Below, piece after piece: positions 7,514 to 14,738 of a stretch of 17,661 nt of DNA (positions are counted from its first letter, which is position 1; each line of letters begins with the position of its first letter). Both the position numbers and the translations under genes were made by a program. Below the pieces are notes generated by a model that saw nothing but the letters and a program-made list of their open reading frames with translations, ran no database searches and had not been told where the DNA came from. Origin of the DNA: JAXFPC01 sp034180005 (GTDB lineage Bacteria; Bacillota; Negativicutes; Acidaminococcales; Acidaminococcaceae); contig JAXFPC010000056.1 in assembly GCA_034180005.1 (NCBI GenBank), forward strand, positions 1 to 17,661, in the 5' to 3' direction.

Positions 7514-8075
7514 TAAATTATTTGCCGCGACTCGGTTAAACTGTTGACAATGCGACAATTATAAAACTTAGCTGCCCGCATCGGTCGTGATCCTTGCTTG
7601 AAATTTTTCTTCGCATAACCTTCTACAGTTTTATGTATTCCGCTGTTTCAAAGGAATACATTCTCAATGCGTCGGCATCAAATTTTACCATCCAATAAGA
7701 TACATGTTAAATATCATTCTTTTAATCATGTCATTCTCGGCTGCAATCGAAAAACCTTCTGCAGATACGCGACACTCATCAACCAGACTCTCTTATGCCG
7801 ACACAAAACAGCATCATAAATGTCGCTCCCTCGTTTCTAAACCGATTATTGAGCAGACAGTCTCTTCGTTCAAAATCTAACTTTTGACCCAAAGCATATC
7901 CTGTATAAAAATAAAATATAAGCCAAAAATTTTGCCACGACGAACTATAAACCTCCTTGACAATCGATCTCTTAACCTCCGCAACATGCTCTTTACCATA
8001 ATGCTTACCATAAAAGCAGAGATATTTTCCTCAGCATTTTTCTTTATCTTTTTATGAAATTTTGCCGCATTCAAT
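7514..8075 (-). other. Gene-free stretch between comM and typA, possibly a decayed gene
   Basis: No intact gene is visible in these roughly 560 bases. On the minus strand several open pieces follow each other in different frames. One is an 83-codon stretch with no usable start (8030-7779, containing YGKEHVAEVKRSIVKEV). The next is a 35-codon piece (7792-7685, containing LVDECRVSAEGFSIAAEND). The last runs from ATG 7691 to 7536 and contains one in-frame TAG at 7625-7623 (beginning MVKFDADALRMYSFETAEYI). The shifts and the stop look like a coding region broken by frameshifts, but I recognise no family, and chance open frames are possible. A 90-codon frame at 7877-8149 starts inside comM and its first third is only a shadow of comM. 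No terminator for comM was found here. Confidence 0.3.
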
Positions 8076-9593
8076 CTATCCGTTGACACTTGTCCTAAGT
8101 TGAATAGCTTCTGCCAAATGTTCCACAGCAATATCTTCACTGCCGTCAAGATCAGCTATGGTTCTTGCCACTTTTAAAATTCTGTCGTGACTGCGTACGC
8201 TTAAATTCAAAACGGCAAAATATTTCTCCAACAACGCCTGCTCCTTTTCACCCAGTCGGCAATATCTTTCCACCTCACGCCTTCCCATGCCAGCGTTACA
8301 AAATATTCCCAACGTTTCCAACCTTGCCAGCTGAATGCTTCTCGCTCTGACAACACGCTCTCTTATCACAGCGGAAGTTTCTACAGGAGCTGCAGCTTTA
8401 AGATCTTCAAACTCTACACGAGCAAGATTTATTTGAATATCAATTCTGTCCATTAACGGTCCGGAAATTTTTCTCCTGTAATTGTCTATGTCCTTGGATC
8501 TGCATGTGCATTTATGTTTCCTATCTCCCAGATATCCGCAGGGGCAAGGATTTTGCGCCGCCACTAAATAAAATTTACTTGGATATGTCAAAGCGGCCCT
8601 TACCCTGGAAATATTCACTTCTCCATCCTCCAGCGGCTGGCGCAACATCTCCAGCGTATTACGCTCAAATTCAGGCAGTTCGTCAAGAAAAAGTACTCCG
8701 TGATGGCTGAGTGTTACTTCTCCCGGACGCGGCACTGATCCCCCTCCCAGCAGAGCGCTGGCGGAAATACCATGATGCGGACTGCGAAAAGGACGTTCTA
8801 ACATTAAACTTTCTCCCTGAGGCAGCAGACCGGCGACGCTGTAAATTTTCGTTACTTCCAACGCTTCCGCTTCTGTAAGCGGCGGCAAAATTGTAGCCAT
8901 ACGACGAGCCAGCATAGTTTTTCCGCAGCCCGGCGAACCTACCATAAGAACGCTGTGACCTCCGGAGGCAGCAATCTCCAAAGCGCGTCTCGCCACCAGC
9001 TGACCTTTTACATCGGCAAAATCTTCCTTGTAACACCTTGTATTCTGCAAAATATTTTCTTTGCGTAATTCATCTAAGAATTTTTTTCTCTGCAAATGTT
9101 CCACAATCTGGTTTATATTTTCGGGAGTATGTACTTTTATTCCTTTGATAAGTTTTCCTTCTGCGGCATTACCTGTCGGAATGAATATTTCTTGATATCC
9201 GCACCTTTTAGCATCAATAATCATTGAAAGCACACCCGACACTCTCTGAATATTCCCATCAAGAGAAAGCTCTCCAACAAATACTTTTCCTTGCAACATT
9301 TCCTGTTCCAAAACTCTGGTGCTAGTTAAAATTCCTAAGGCTATGGGCAAATCCAATGAAGATCCGTCCTTTTTTAGATCTGCCGGAGCCAAATTCACAG
9401 TTATGCGACTCATAGGAAAGGAAAATCCGGAATTTTTTAATGCAGAACGCACTCTCTCCCTGGATTCTCTAACAGATAATGCCGGAAGACCTACAAGATC
9501 AAATCCGGGCAGTCCATTGGTTACATCCACTTCAACTCTTACTGCAACACCGTCGATACCATGTGTAGTTTCTCCTACCGCTTTAGCAAACAT
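8076..9593 (-). CDS. comM: ComM/YifB-family AAA+ ATPase (Mg-chelatase-like)
   Basis: A 505-residue protein of normal family length. The N-terminal ChlI-like domain (about residues 20-140; LPGFDLVGLPALSVRESRER, NLAPADLKKDGSSLDLPIAL) resembles the Lon-protease fold. The central AAA+ module has Walker A GSPGCGKT (residues 219-226), a Walker B strand VLFLDELPEF, and the FYLVAAQNPCPCGY segment with a CxCG and a CTC cysteine group typical of YifB. The C-terminal Mg-chelatase helical domain ends the protein. In known naturally transformable bacteria, ComM is a hexameric helicase that promotes branch migration during integration of donor DNA. AAGGAGG 7-8 bases upstream supports the start. It follows yraN by 12 bases and ends the rnhB-yraN-comM unit. 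Confidence 0.95.
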   Translation of the reverse strand: MFAKAVGETTHGIDGVAVRVEVDVTNGLPGFDLVGLPALSVRESRERVRSALKNSGFSFPMSRITVNLAPADLKKDGSSLDLPIALGILTSTRVLEQEMLQGKVFVGELSLDGNIQRVSGVLSMIIDAKRCGYQEIFIPTGNAAEGKLIKGIKVHTPENINQIVEHLQRKKFLDELRKENILQNTRCYKEDFADVKGQLVARRALEIAASGGHSVLMVGSPGCGKTMLARRMATILPPLTEAEALEVTKIYSVAGLLPQGESLMLERPFRSPHHGISASALLGGGSVPRPGEVTLSHHGVLFLDELPEFERNTLEMLRQPLEDGEVNISRVRAALTYPSKFYLVAAQNPCPCGYLGDRKHKCTCRSKDIDNYRRKISGPLMDRIDIQINLARVEFEDLKAAAPVETSAVIRERVVRARSIQLARLETLGIFCNAGMGRREVERYCRLGEKEQALLEKYFAVLNLSVRSHDRILKVARTIADLDGSEDIAVEHLAEAIQLRTSVNG

Positions 9594-9605
9594 ACTTCTT
9601 CCTCC

Positions 9606-9971
9606 TTAGAAACACTGCTGATGATGCAAGACGCTTTTTACAGCGCCGTGTTTCGCCAACACTTCAATAACATCGAAAGATAAACTTACACTTCCGTCGT
9701 CATACCCGTGAAGCTGAAGATAGTATTCGGCAACACGATATATTCGTATACGTTTTTGTCGGTTTACAGCTTCTACCGGAGAACCATATGCAGCCGAGGA
9801 ACGCGTTTTAACCTCTACGAAGCTTATCACATCGTTTTTAATGGCTACGATATCAATCTCACCATAACGATGACAACGAAAATTTCTGGCTACAATTTCA
9901 TAACCTTTCTGTCGCAGATAATAACAAGCCAGATTTTCGCCGTACAGCCCAAGTTTAGGCATGCACCTCAT
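9606..9971 (-). CDS. yraN: UPF0102 protein YraN, endonuclease-like fold
   Basis: A 121-residue UPF0102 member. GLYGENLACYYLRQKGYEIV opens the family domain. The restriction-endonuclease-like core carries the metal-binding pattern GEIDIVAI, then FVEVKTR about 10 residues later, a PD-(D/E)xK arrangement (E..D..ExK). The C-terminal half is a short helical and strand segment. Its cellular role is not established; position beside rnhB and comM is common and hints at DNA processing. The gene overlaps the end of rnhB. ATG at 9971 and 9962 are both possible and differ by three residues; neither has a well-spaced ribosome binding site, suggesting coupling to rnhB translation. Confidence 0.9.
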   Translation of the reverse strand: MRCMPKLGLYGENLACYYLRQKGYEIVARNFRCHRYGEIDIVAIKNDVISFVEVKTRSSAAYGSPVEAVNRQKRIRIYRVAEYYLQLHGYDDGSVSLSFDVIEVLAKHGAVKSVLHHQQCF

Positions 9972-10785
9972 ACTCGTACGCGTCTGTTTGAGGTGAGTAA
10001 ATTATATTTTCTTCTTCAGCGACTGAAGGTAAATTCATTGACTTAACAGGCTCATATGTTCTTCGATGCCAAACGGTTGCGCCATACTTCATGATGGCTT
10101 CCATGTGCAAAGGACTCCCGTAACCTTTATTAGATGCAAATCCGTATTCGGGATAAATTTTATCCAACTTATCCATCAATCTGTCACGTGTCACCTTAGC
10201 AATAACGGATGCGGCAGCAATGGATACGCTCAACGCATCTCCGTGAGTGATGGACTTGCACTCCATCCCTTCTATAGACACTTCCATAGCGTCAAGAAAG
10301 GCCTTCTGCGGTTTAACCTGCAACGCTCGCAAAGCTTCAGCCATCCCTCTCTTTGTAGCGCGATAAATATTTTCTTTATCTATGTTGCTCACGCTTACTA
10401 TGTTCACGCGAATATCAACAGCCTTGGATAGAATCTCCGCGTACAATCGCTCCCTTTGGGCGGCGGAAAGCTGCTTGGAATCGTTCAATCCTTCAAAAAA
10501 AGCTCCTCTCGGCAAAATAACAGTTGCTACAACAAGCGGGCCTGCCAAAGGTCCTCTTCCTGCTTCATCAACTCCTGCGATATACTCCGCCCCGGCAGCA
10601 TAAGCAGCTTGTTCAAAAGCCAACATTTTTTCGTAACGCAGCCGCTCTTTCTCAAGTCTGGCCATGCGTTTATGATACGCCTCCATCAATTTCTTTACGC
10701 CAATTCTGACGTCACACTCCAATTTTTCCAACTGTTGCGGCGCAGGATTTCCGGATAACAAAACTTTGATTTCCTTAATGTTCAT
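9955..10785 (-). CDS. rnhB: Ribonuclease HII with N-terminal extension
   Basis: A 276-residue RNase HII, which cleaves the RNA strand of RNA/DNA hybrids and removes single ribonucleotides from DNA. The catalytic core begins at YIAGVDEAGRGPLAGP with D73 and E74. D165 (KAFLDAME) and D201 (KVTRDRLM) complete the carboxylate set, and GYGSPLH is the expected downstream motif. The first 65 residues (MNIKEIK and a charged helical stretch MARLEKERLRYEK) form the N-terminal extension also seen in Bacillus RnhB. The start at 10785 is preferred because GGAGG lies 8 bases upstream. ATG 10800, five codons earlier, also has a GGAGA and cannot be excluded. A short terminator lies just upstream, and yraN overlaps the 3' end. 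Confidence 0.95.
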   Translation of the reverse strand: MNIKEIKVLLSGNPAPQQLEKLECDVRIGVKKLMEAYHKRMARLEKERLRYEKMLAFEQAAYAAGAEYIAGVDEAGRGPLAGPLVVATVILPRGAFFEGLNDSKQLSAAQRERLYAEILSKAVDIRVNIVSVSNIDKENIYRATKRGMAEALRALQVKPQKAFLDAMEVSIEGMECKSITHGDALSVSIAAASVIAKVTRDRLMDKLDKIYPEYGFASNKGYGSPLHMEAIMKYGATVWHRRTYEPVKSMNLPSVAEEENIIYSPQTDAYEYEVHA

Positions 10786-10815
10786 TGTACGCTCCTCCAT
10801 AGTATTTTCTCCAGT

Positions 10816-10836
10816 AAAAAACCGCCTTGCGGCGGT
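10816..10836 (-). terminator. Intrinsic terminator between rbgA and rnhB
   Basis: On the minus strand ACCGCC, loop GCAA, GGCGGT and then TTTTTT (10821-10816, overlapping the last stem base). It sits 7 bases after the rbgA stop and about 30 bases before the rnhB start. Confidence 0.82.
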
Positions 10837-10843
10837 CTTATAT

Positions 10844-11701
10844 TCACGGTTCGTCCAGTGTAAATTTACCCAAGCTTCCCGAACGAAAATCTCTTAAGAC
10901 AAGCTGGACCACTTTTTCCAAGTCCAGTAAACCGCCGGCTTTGAGACAACCGCGAGCGGAAGCAATCTTCTTCATTATACTCCGCGCGTTATTGTCGTCG
11001 TCAAAATTTACACCATATTTACTTTTTAATTGCTCCGGGTATTTTTCTTGTAAAAATTCCAGCAATTTTTCTACTGCCTGTTCTCTGTCGAAAACTTCTT
11101 CTTTCACTGCTCCGGTTGTCGCCAAAGCAAAGCCTACCGTTTCGTCCTCAAACTTAGGCCATAACACCCCTGGGGTATCCAAAAGTTCAAGACCTTTAGC
11201 GATGGTAATCCACTGTTGTCCTCTTGTTACACCCGGTTTGTCAGCTGCAACCGCTTTGTTTTTTCCTACCAAGCGATTTATGAGCGTCGATTTACCTACA
11301 TTTGGTATACCGACAATCATCACTCTCACGGGACGATTTTTTACACCCTTGCGCAACCATTTTTCAATCACAGGCTGCGCTGCCGCCTGCACGTGCCCCA
11401 CAAGCTGCTTAACCCCTCTACCGGAAGCGCAATCAACTTTGCAGACCCGTATCCCCTTTTCCTTAAACTTTTTGAACCACTGCTCAGTTTTGGCATCGTC
11501 AGCCATGTCGACTTTGTTTAAAGCAACCACCTTCGGTTTGGAACCTAAAATATCCTGCAATAAAGGATTTGTGCTGGAACGAGGTATTCTGGCATCCAAT
11601 ATTTCCACTACCGCATCCACCAACTTTATCTGAGATTCCATCATGCGCTTTGCTTTTGTCATATGGCCGGGAAACCATTGAACCTTAAGTTCCTTACTCA
11701 T
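10844..11701 (-). CDS. rbgA: Ribosome biogenesis GTPase RbgA (YlqF)
   Basis: A 285-residue circularly permuted GTPase. The G motifs appear in the order G4 (NKVD, residues 62-65), G1 (GIPNVGKS, 131-138), G2 region (PGVTRGQQW), G3 (DTPG, 175-178). The N-terminal WFPGHMTKAKR is the family signature, and the C-terminal helical ANTAR-like domain (from about residue 200) ends the protein. Known RbgA drives a late step of 50S subunit assembly, with recruitment of proteins such as L16. The start codon overlaps the lepB stop as ATGA, so the two are translationally coupled. GGAG lies five bases upstream. Confidence 0.96.
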   Translation of the reverse strand: MSKELKVQWFPGHMTKAKRMMESQIKLVDAVVEILDARIPRSSTNPLLQDILGSKPKVVALNKVDMADDAKTEQWFKKFKEKGIRVCKVDCASGRGVKQLVGHVQAAAQPVIEKWLRKGVKNRPVRVMIVGIPNVGKSTLINRLVGKNKAVAADKPGVTRGQQWITIAKGLELLDTPGVLWPKFEDETVGFALATTGAVKEEVFDREQAVEKLLEFLQEKYPEQLKSKYGVNFDDDNNARSIMKKIASARGCLKAGGLLDLEKVVQLVLRDFRSGSLGKFTLDEP

Positions 11702-12267
11702 TCCACTCCGCCTTTATCAGCCTTAAATATACGCATATTACCCAAAGGCCAGTAAGCAGCTATGCTTCTTCCCTTGCAAAGATTCAGCTGAACAAAACCT
11801 ACATCGGCAAACCGACTGTCCTCGGAATTATTTCTGTTGTCTCCCAGAACAAAAATAGTATCTTTAGGAACAATGACCTTATGAAAACTCGACATATTTG
11901 CTCCTTTAGGATCGTCCTTATAAACATATTCCTCTGCCAGCTGTTTACCATTCACATAAACTTTGCCGTCGCGCATCTCCACCGAGTCACCTTCCGCAGC
12001 AATCACACGTTTGATAAAATCACGGCTCTGATCCTTGGGATAACGAAAAACCACAATCTCTCCCCTCTGAGGTTTGCCGATAAAATAGCTTAACTTATCC
12101 ACGAGTAATCGTTCGTGATGTTTAAGGGTAGGATGCATAGACGTCCCCTCCACCAAATACGGCTCCACCAAAAACGTTCTTATGCAAAATACCATCGCTC
12201 CGGCAACTATAATCGACACCAGCCAGTCGTTCACACTATCCTGCCAGTTTTTGTTCTTATTGCTCAA
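11698..12267 (-). CDS. lepB: Signal peptidase I
   Basis: A 189-residue type I signal peptidase which removes signal peptides from exported proteins on the outer face of the membrane. One N-terminal membrane helix (about residues 16-32) precedes the catalytic serine S43 in VEGTSMHPT. The general-base lysine is K86 in RDFIKRVIA, and GDNRNNSEDSR is the conserved C-terminal box. Its size matches the short Gram-positive SipS type. The start codon is TTG at 12267, backed by AAGGAGG 7 bases upstream; no ATG lies nearby in frame before the membrane helix. It has its own promoter and overlaps rbgA by four bases. Confidence 0.96.
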   Translation of the reverse strand: MSNKNKNWQDSVNDWLVSIIVAGAMVFCIRTFLVEPYLVEGTSMHPTLKHHERLLVDKLSYFIGKPQRGEIVVFRYPKDQSRDFIKRVIAAEGDSVEMRDGKVYVNGKQLAEEYVYKDDPKGANMSSFHKVIVPKDTIFVLGDNRNNSEDSRFADVGFVQLNLCKGRSIAAYWPLGNMRIFKADKGGVE

Positions 12268-12298
12268 AGGAATACCTCCTTAAAAATTCTCACGCTTT

Positions 12299-12327
12299 AT
12301 TTTAGCACAAACAATCTTCATTGTCCA
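12299..12327 (-). promoter_or_regulatory. Probable lepB promoter
   Basis: Minus-strand TGGACA (12327-12322), a 17-base spacer ending in TGC, and TAAAAT (12304-12299). Each hexamer matches five of six consensus bases and TGn makes an extended -10. It lies between the rplS terminator and the lepB ribosome binding site. Confidence 0.7.
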
Positions 12328-12336
12328 AAATTTATA

Positions 12337-12376
12337 TAAATAAAAGGGACTGTACTGCTACAGTCCCTTTTATTTA
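12337..12376 (-). terminator. Terminator after rplS
   Basis: An inverted repeat of up to 18 bp (12337-12354 and 12359-12376), with GGGACTGTA paired to TACAGTCCC around a 4-base loop and A/T flanks. It gives a U-rich tail on the minus strand and closes the SRP-ribosome operon. Confidence 0.88.
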
Positions 12377-12390
12377 AAAAGATATGTTTA

Positions 12391-12732
12391 TCACCGTTTT
12401 TCTCTAATACGAGCTGCTTTACCGGTAAGATTACGCAGATAGTAGAGCTTAGCACGACGTACTATACCGCGGCGAGCCACTTCGATTTTTTCAATGCGCG
12501 GGCTGTGAACCGGAAAAGTTCTCTCAACACCGATGCCGTAAGAAATACGACGTACGGTAAAATTCTCACGCACTCCGGACCCGGAACGAGCGATAACTAC
12601 ACCTTCAAAAAGCTGTACACGTTCCCTGTTGCCCTCGATAATCTTACAATAAACTTTTACAGTGTCACCTGCTTTAAACTCAGGCACATCGGAACGAAGC
12701 TGTTCTTGTTCCAATACTTCAATAATGTTCAT
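12391..12732 (-). CDS. rplS: 50S ribosomal protein L19
   Basis: A 113-residue L19, the usual length. Conserved segments FKAGDTVKVYCKIIEGNRER, LFEGVVIARSGSGVRENFTVR and VERTFPVHSPRIEKIEVARR are present, with the basic C-terminus RRAKLYYLRNLTGKAARIRE. L19 sits at the interface of the two ribosomal subunits, near bridges with 16S rRNA. AGGAGG upstream supports the start. About 130 bases separate it from the preceding methyltransferase gene and hold a separate promoter, so L19 can be made independently of the upstream operon. Confidence 0.98.
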   Translation of the reverse strand: MNIIEVLEQEQLRSDVPEFKAGDTVKVYCKIIEGNRERVQLFEGVVIARSGSGVRENFTVRRISYGIGVERTFPVHSPRIEKIEVARRGIVRRAKLYYLRNLTGKAARIREKR

Positions 12733-12801
12733 AATTTCCTCCTAAATCATAGACGTTCATGTATGAACTAAACAGCGGACCGTCCGTATTACACGAATTG
12801 T

Positions 12802-12830
12802 ATTATAACAAAATAAAGCTCTTATTGCAA
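12802..12830 (-). promoter_or_regulatory. rplS promoter with A/T-rich upstream tract
   Basis: Minus-strand TTGCAA (12830-12825), a 17-base spacer ending TGT, and TATAAT (12807-12802) form an extended -10 promoter. The segment 12831-12862 upstream of the -35 is almost pure A/T and looks like an UP element. The leader of about 65 bases can form a small hairpin (GTTCA/TGAAC, 12755-12768) before the ribosome binding site. Confidence 0.7.
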
Positions 12831-12866
12831 TATTTTTTCAAAGAAAAATATTTTTTGACGATATTT

Positions 12867-13436
12867 TTATTTCCACCAGGCTTCACCTGCAAGACGATCT
12901 AAAATAACAGCTGCAGCTCCTCGCACACAAAGATGATTGTAATCACAACATCCATAGATCGGCTCCAAAATATAATCGAAACTTTGCATAACAGAAGCTT
13001 CGATGCCGAAAGCTGTTCCCAAAATAAGCAGCACCGGTTCAGAACCTGACTGTAATAAGCTGCGAGCCTGTTTATAAGAGATTGTATTCGGATAAACTCT
13101 GGCATCGGTAGTAATGGTTACCGGAACTTGACCTGTCTTTTCTCTAATGCGACCGATACAACTTGCAATATCCTGCTGCCACACTGCACGCGCCAAAGCA
13201 TTTCCTCTGTCGGGGTTGTAATCTTTACCGCCGCCGTTTTGCCAGTAACCTATTATTTTTTTTATAATATCTCTCTGAATCTCCAACGGATGTACGAGAT
13301 AATATTCTTGCACATCATAAGTACGACAAGTACGAGAAATATCGTGAATATCAAAATTAGTTACTGCGCTGGCTATGACATCCATATGTTTGTTATATAC
13401 GGGATAATGGACCAGCGCCACGTACAGTTCAGTCAT
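12867..13436 (-). CDS. Predicted SPOUT-type RNA methyltransferase (RNA_Me_trans family)
   Basis: A 189-residue protein of the family described as predicted SAM-dependent RNA methyltransferases (the Thermotoga TM1570 type), commonly encoded beside or fused to TrmD. It starts LYVALVHYPVYNKHMDVIAS and has a TFDIHDISRTCRTY-like segment (here TNFDIHDISRTCRTYDVQEY). The C-terminal knot region is PVLLILGTAFGIEASVMQ followed by LEPIYG and NHLCVRGAAAVILDRL. The nucleotide it modifies is not known. ATG 13436 overlaps the trmD stop by 8 bases (ATGACTGA), with GGAAG upstream. A longer frame to 13496 would lie inside trmD and is unlikely. It is cotranscribed with trmD and followed by rplS. Confidence 0.85.
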   Translation of the reverse strand: MTELYVALVHYPVYNKHMDVIASAVTNFDIHDISRTCRTYDVQEYYLVHPLEIQRDIIKKIIGYWQNGGGKDYNPDRGNALARAVWQQDIASCIGRIREKTGQVPVTITTDARVYPNTISYKQARSLLQSGSEPVLLILGTAFGIEASVMQSFDYILEPIYGCCDYNHLCVRGAAAVILDRLAGEAWWK

Positions 13437-14235
13437 TTTTATCTTCCTCTGTATGAACTTCTTTATCAAAAGCGATTTCTGAACGCAATTCCTCATAAAG
13501 TTTTCGCTCAGCTTTTTTCATCTTATCCGGCAAAGGTTCTTCCAACAGCGCCAATAACTCCGACGTCAGCAAATCCGGTCGATTAAAATAAGTTGCCTTA
13601 ACAGCTTCCTTAAATCGCCAATTTTTTATCAAAAGATGGTTACCGCTCCGCAAAACTTCCGGAACTACAAGTCCTTCAAAATTTACCGGTCGCGTGTACT
13701 GCGGATATTCCAACAGACCTGTGCTGAAAGAATCTTCAACAGCACTGTCAAATTTTCCTAAAACTCCCGGGATAAAACGTGCCACAGCATCCATAACAAC
13801 CAATGCCGGAAGTTCGCCACCGGTGAGCACGTAATCACCTATAGAAAGTTTTTCATCCACCCAAGCAAAAATTCGCTCATCAAATCCCTCGTAGTGACCG
13901 CAAACGAATATGATGTCCCTGTCGCCGCTTGCATATCTTTCCACTAAAGACTGATTTAACGTTTTCCCGCCAGGACACATAGCAACGACTAAGGCATTCG
14001 GAGCCAACTGCTTAGCTTTGCGAATTGCAGCCACTACAGGCTCCGGCTTCATAACCATCCCGGCACCGCCTCCGAACGGAGCGTCATCTACAGTACGATG
14101 CACATCATGCGTAAAATCTCTGGGATTTACGCAAAGCACTTCAATGTATCCATGCTTAACAGCACGTTGCAAAATGCTATGCCCCGCAGCTTGCTCTATT
14201 TGCTCCGGAAAAAGAGTGACGAACAAAAACTTCAT
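13429..14235 (-). CDS. trmD: tRNA (guanine-37-N1) methyltransferase TrmD
   Basis: A 268-residue SPOUT methyltransferase that makes m1G37 next to the anticodon and so prevents +1 frameshifting. Motifs in order are FVTLFPEQIE (start), DDAPFGGGAGMVMKPEP, the SAM-binding knot FVCGHYEGFDERI and DYVLTGGELPALVVMDAVAR, and the hinge GLLEYPQYTRP. The C-terminal domain contains VPEVLRSGNH and ends with a charged tail of about 20 residues that makes it longer than the common 240-250. Its ATG overlaps the rimM stop as ATGA, a sign of coupled translation. Confidence 0.97.
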   Translation of the reverse strand: MKFLFVTLFPEQIEQAAGHSILQRAVKHGYIEVLCVNPRDFTHDVHRTVDDAPFGGGAGMVMKPEPVVAAIRKAKQLAPNALVVAMCPGGKTLNQSLVERYASGDRDIIFVCGHYEGFDERIFAWVDEKLSIGDYVLTGGELPALVVMDAVARFIPGVLGKFDSAVEDSFSTGLLEYPQYTRPVNFEGLVVPEVLRSGNHLLIKNWRFKEAVKATYFNRPDLLTSELLALLEEPLPDKMKKAERKLYEELRSEIAFDKEVHTEEDKND

Positions 14236-14735
14236 GCTTCATCCACCCATTGCGGCAAAGAAACTACAATCAATTTTTCATTCAAATCGATTTTTTTCAC
14301 GTAAATTTTTAGAGCCGGCAGCAAAATATCCTTACCTCCCGGAACTTCAATAACATAAACATCATTATTTCCGGTAGAAATTATATCTTTTAAGCGGCCT
14401 AATTCTTTACCATCCTCAAGCGACACTTTTAATCCCAACAAATCTGACACATAAAAGCGTCCTTCTTCAAGCGGCGGAAGGTCTTCGGAGAATATTGAAA
14501 CATTTTTTCCCCGCAACAATTCCGCTTCGTTCATACTTGTAATCTCCTCAGCCGAGGCCAAAATCATTTTCTTGTGAAAGCGGACGTTGCCGATACGCAG
14601 CTGTTGTCCGTTATCCAACAGAAGGTAGTTTAATTTTAAAAATTGTTCCGGCTTTTCCGTAAGAGGCAATATACGAATATCGCCCCGCACACCGTGCGGA
14701 GCGACAATTTTGCCAATTATAACTTGTTTGTCCAT
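14232..14735 (-). CDS. rimM: 16S rRNA processing protein RimM
   Basis: A 167-residue RimM of usual length. The N-terminal RimM domain starts IGKIVAPHGVRGDIRILPLT and includes SMNEAELLRGKNV. The C-terminal PRC-barrel domain begins at FYVSDLLGLKV and contains DIISTGNNDVYVIE and DILLPALKIYVKKID. RimM binds S19 and the 30S head and assists 16S maturation. It starts 3 bases after the ylqD stop without a strong ribosome binding site, which suggests coupling, and overlaps trmD by four bases. Confidence 0.96.
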   Translation of the reverse strand: MDKQVIIGKIVAPHGVRGDIRILPLTEKPEQFLKLNYLLLDNGQQLRIGNVRFHKKMILASAEEITSMNEAELLRGKNVSIFSEDLPPLEEGRFYVSDLLGLKVSLEDGKELGRLKDIISTGNNDVYVIEVPGGKDILLPALKIYVKKIDLNEKLIVVSLPQWVDEA

Positions 14736-14738
14736 GAA

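Noticed and set aside
7877..8149. A 90-codon minus-strand frame after comM
   Set aside because: About its first 24 codons are an out-of-frame reading of the comM 3' end, there is no ribosome binding site, and the rest is very basic with no family resemblance. It is mentioned only as part of the possibly decayed stretch.
10827..11633. A 268-codon open frame on the plus strand, opposite rbgA
   Set aside because: It lies entirely antisense to a clear RbgA with all G motifs. It is serine/threonine/phenylalanine rich, as expected from an antisense shadow, and has no ribosome binding site.
13437..13496. N-terminal extension of the RNA methyltransferase gene
   Set aside because: It would lie wholly inside trmD. 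The internal ATG at 13436 has a suitable upstream site and gives the family's normal N-terminus.
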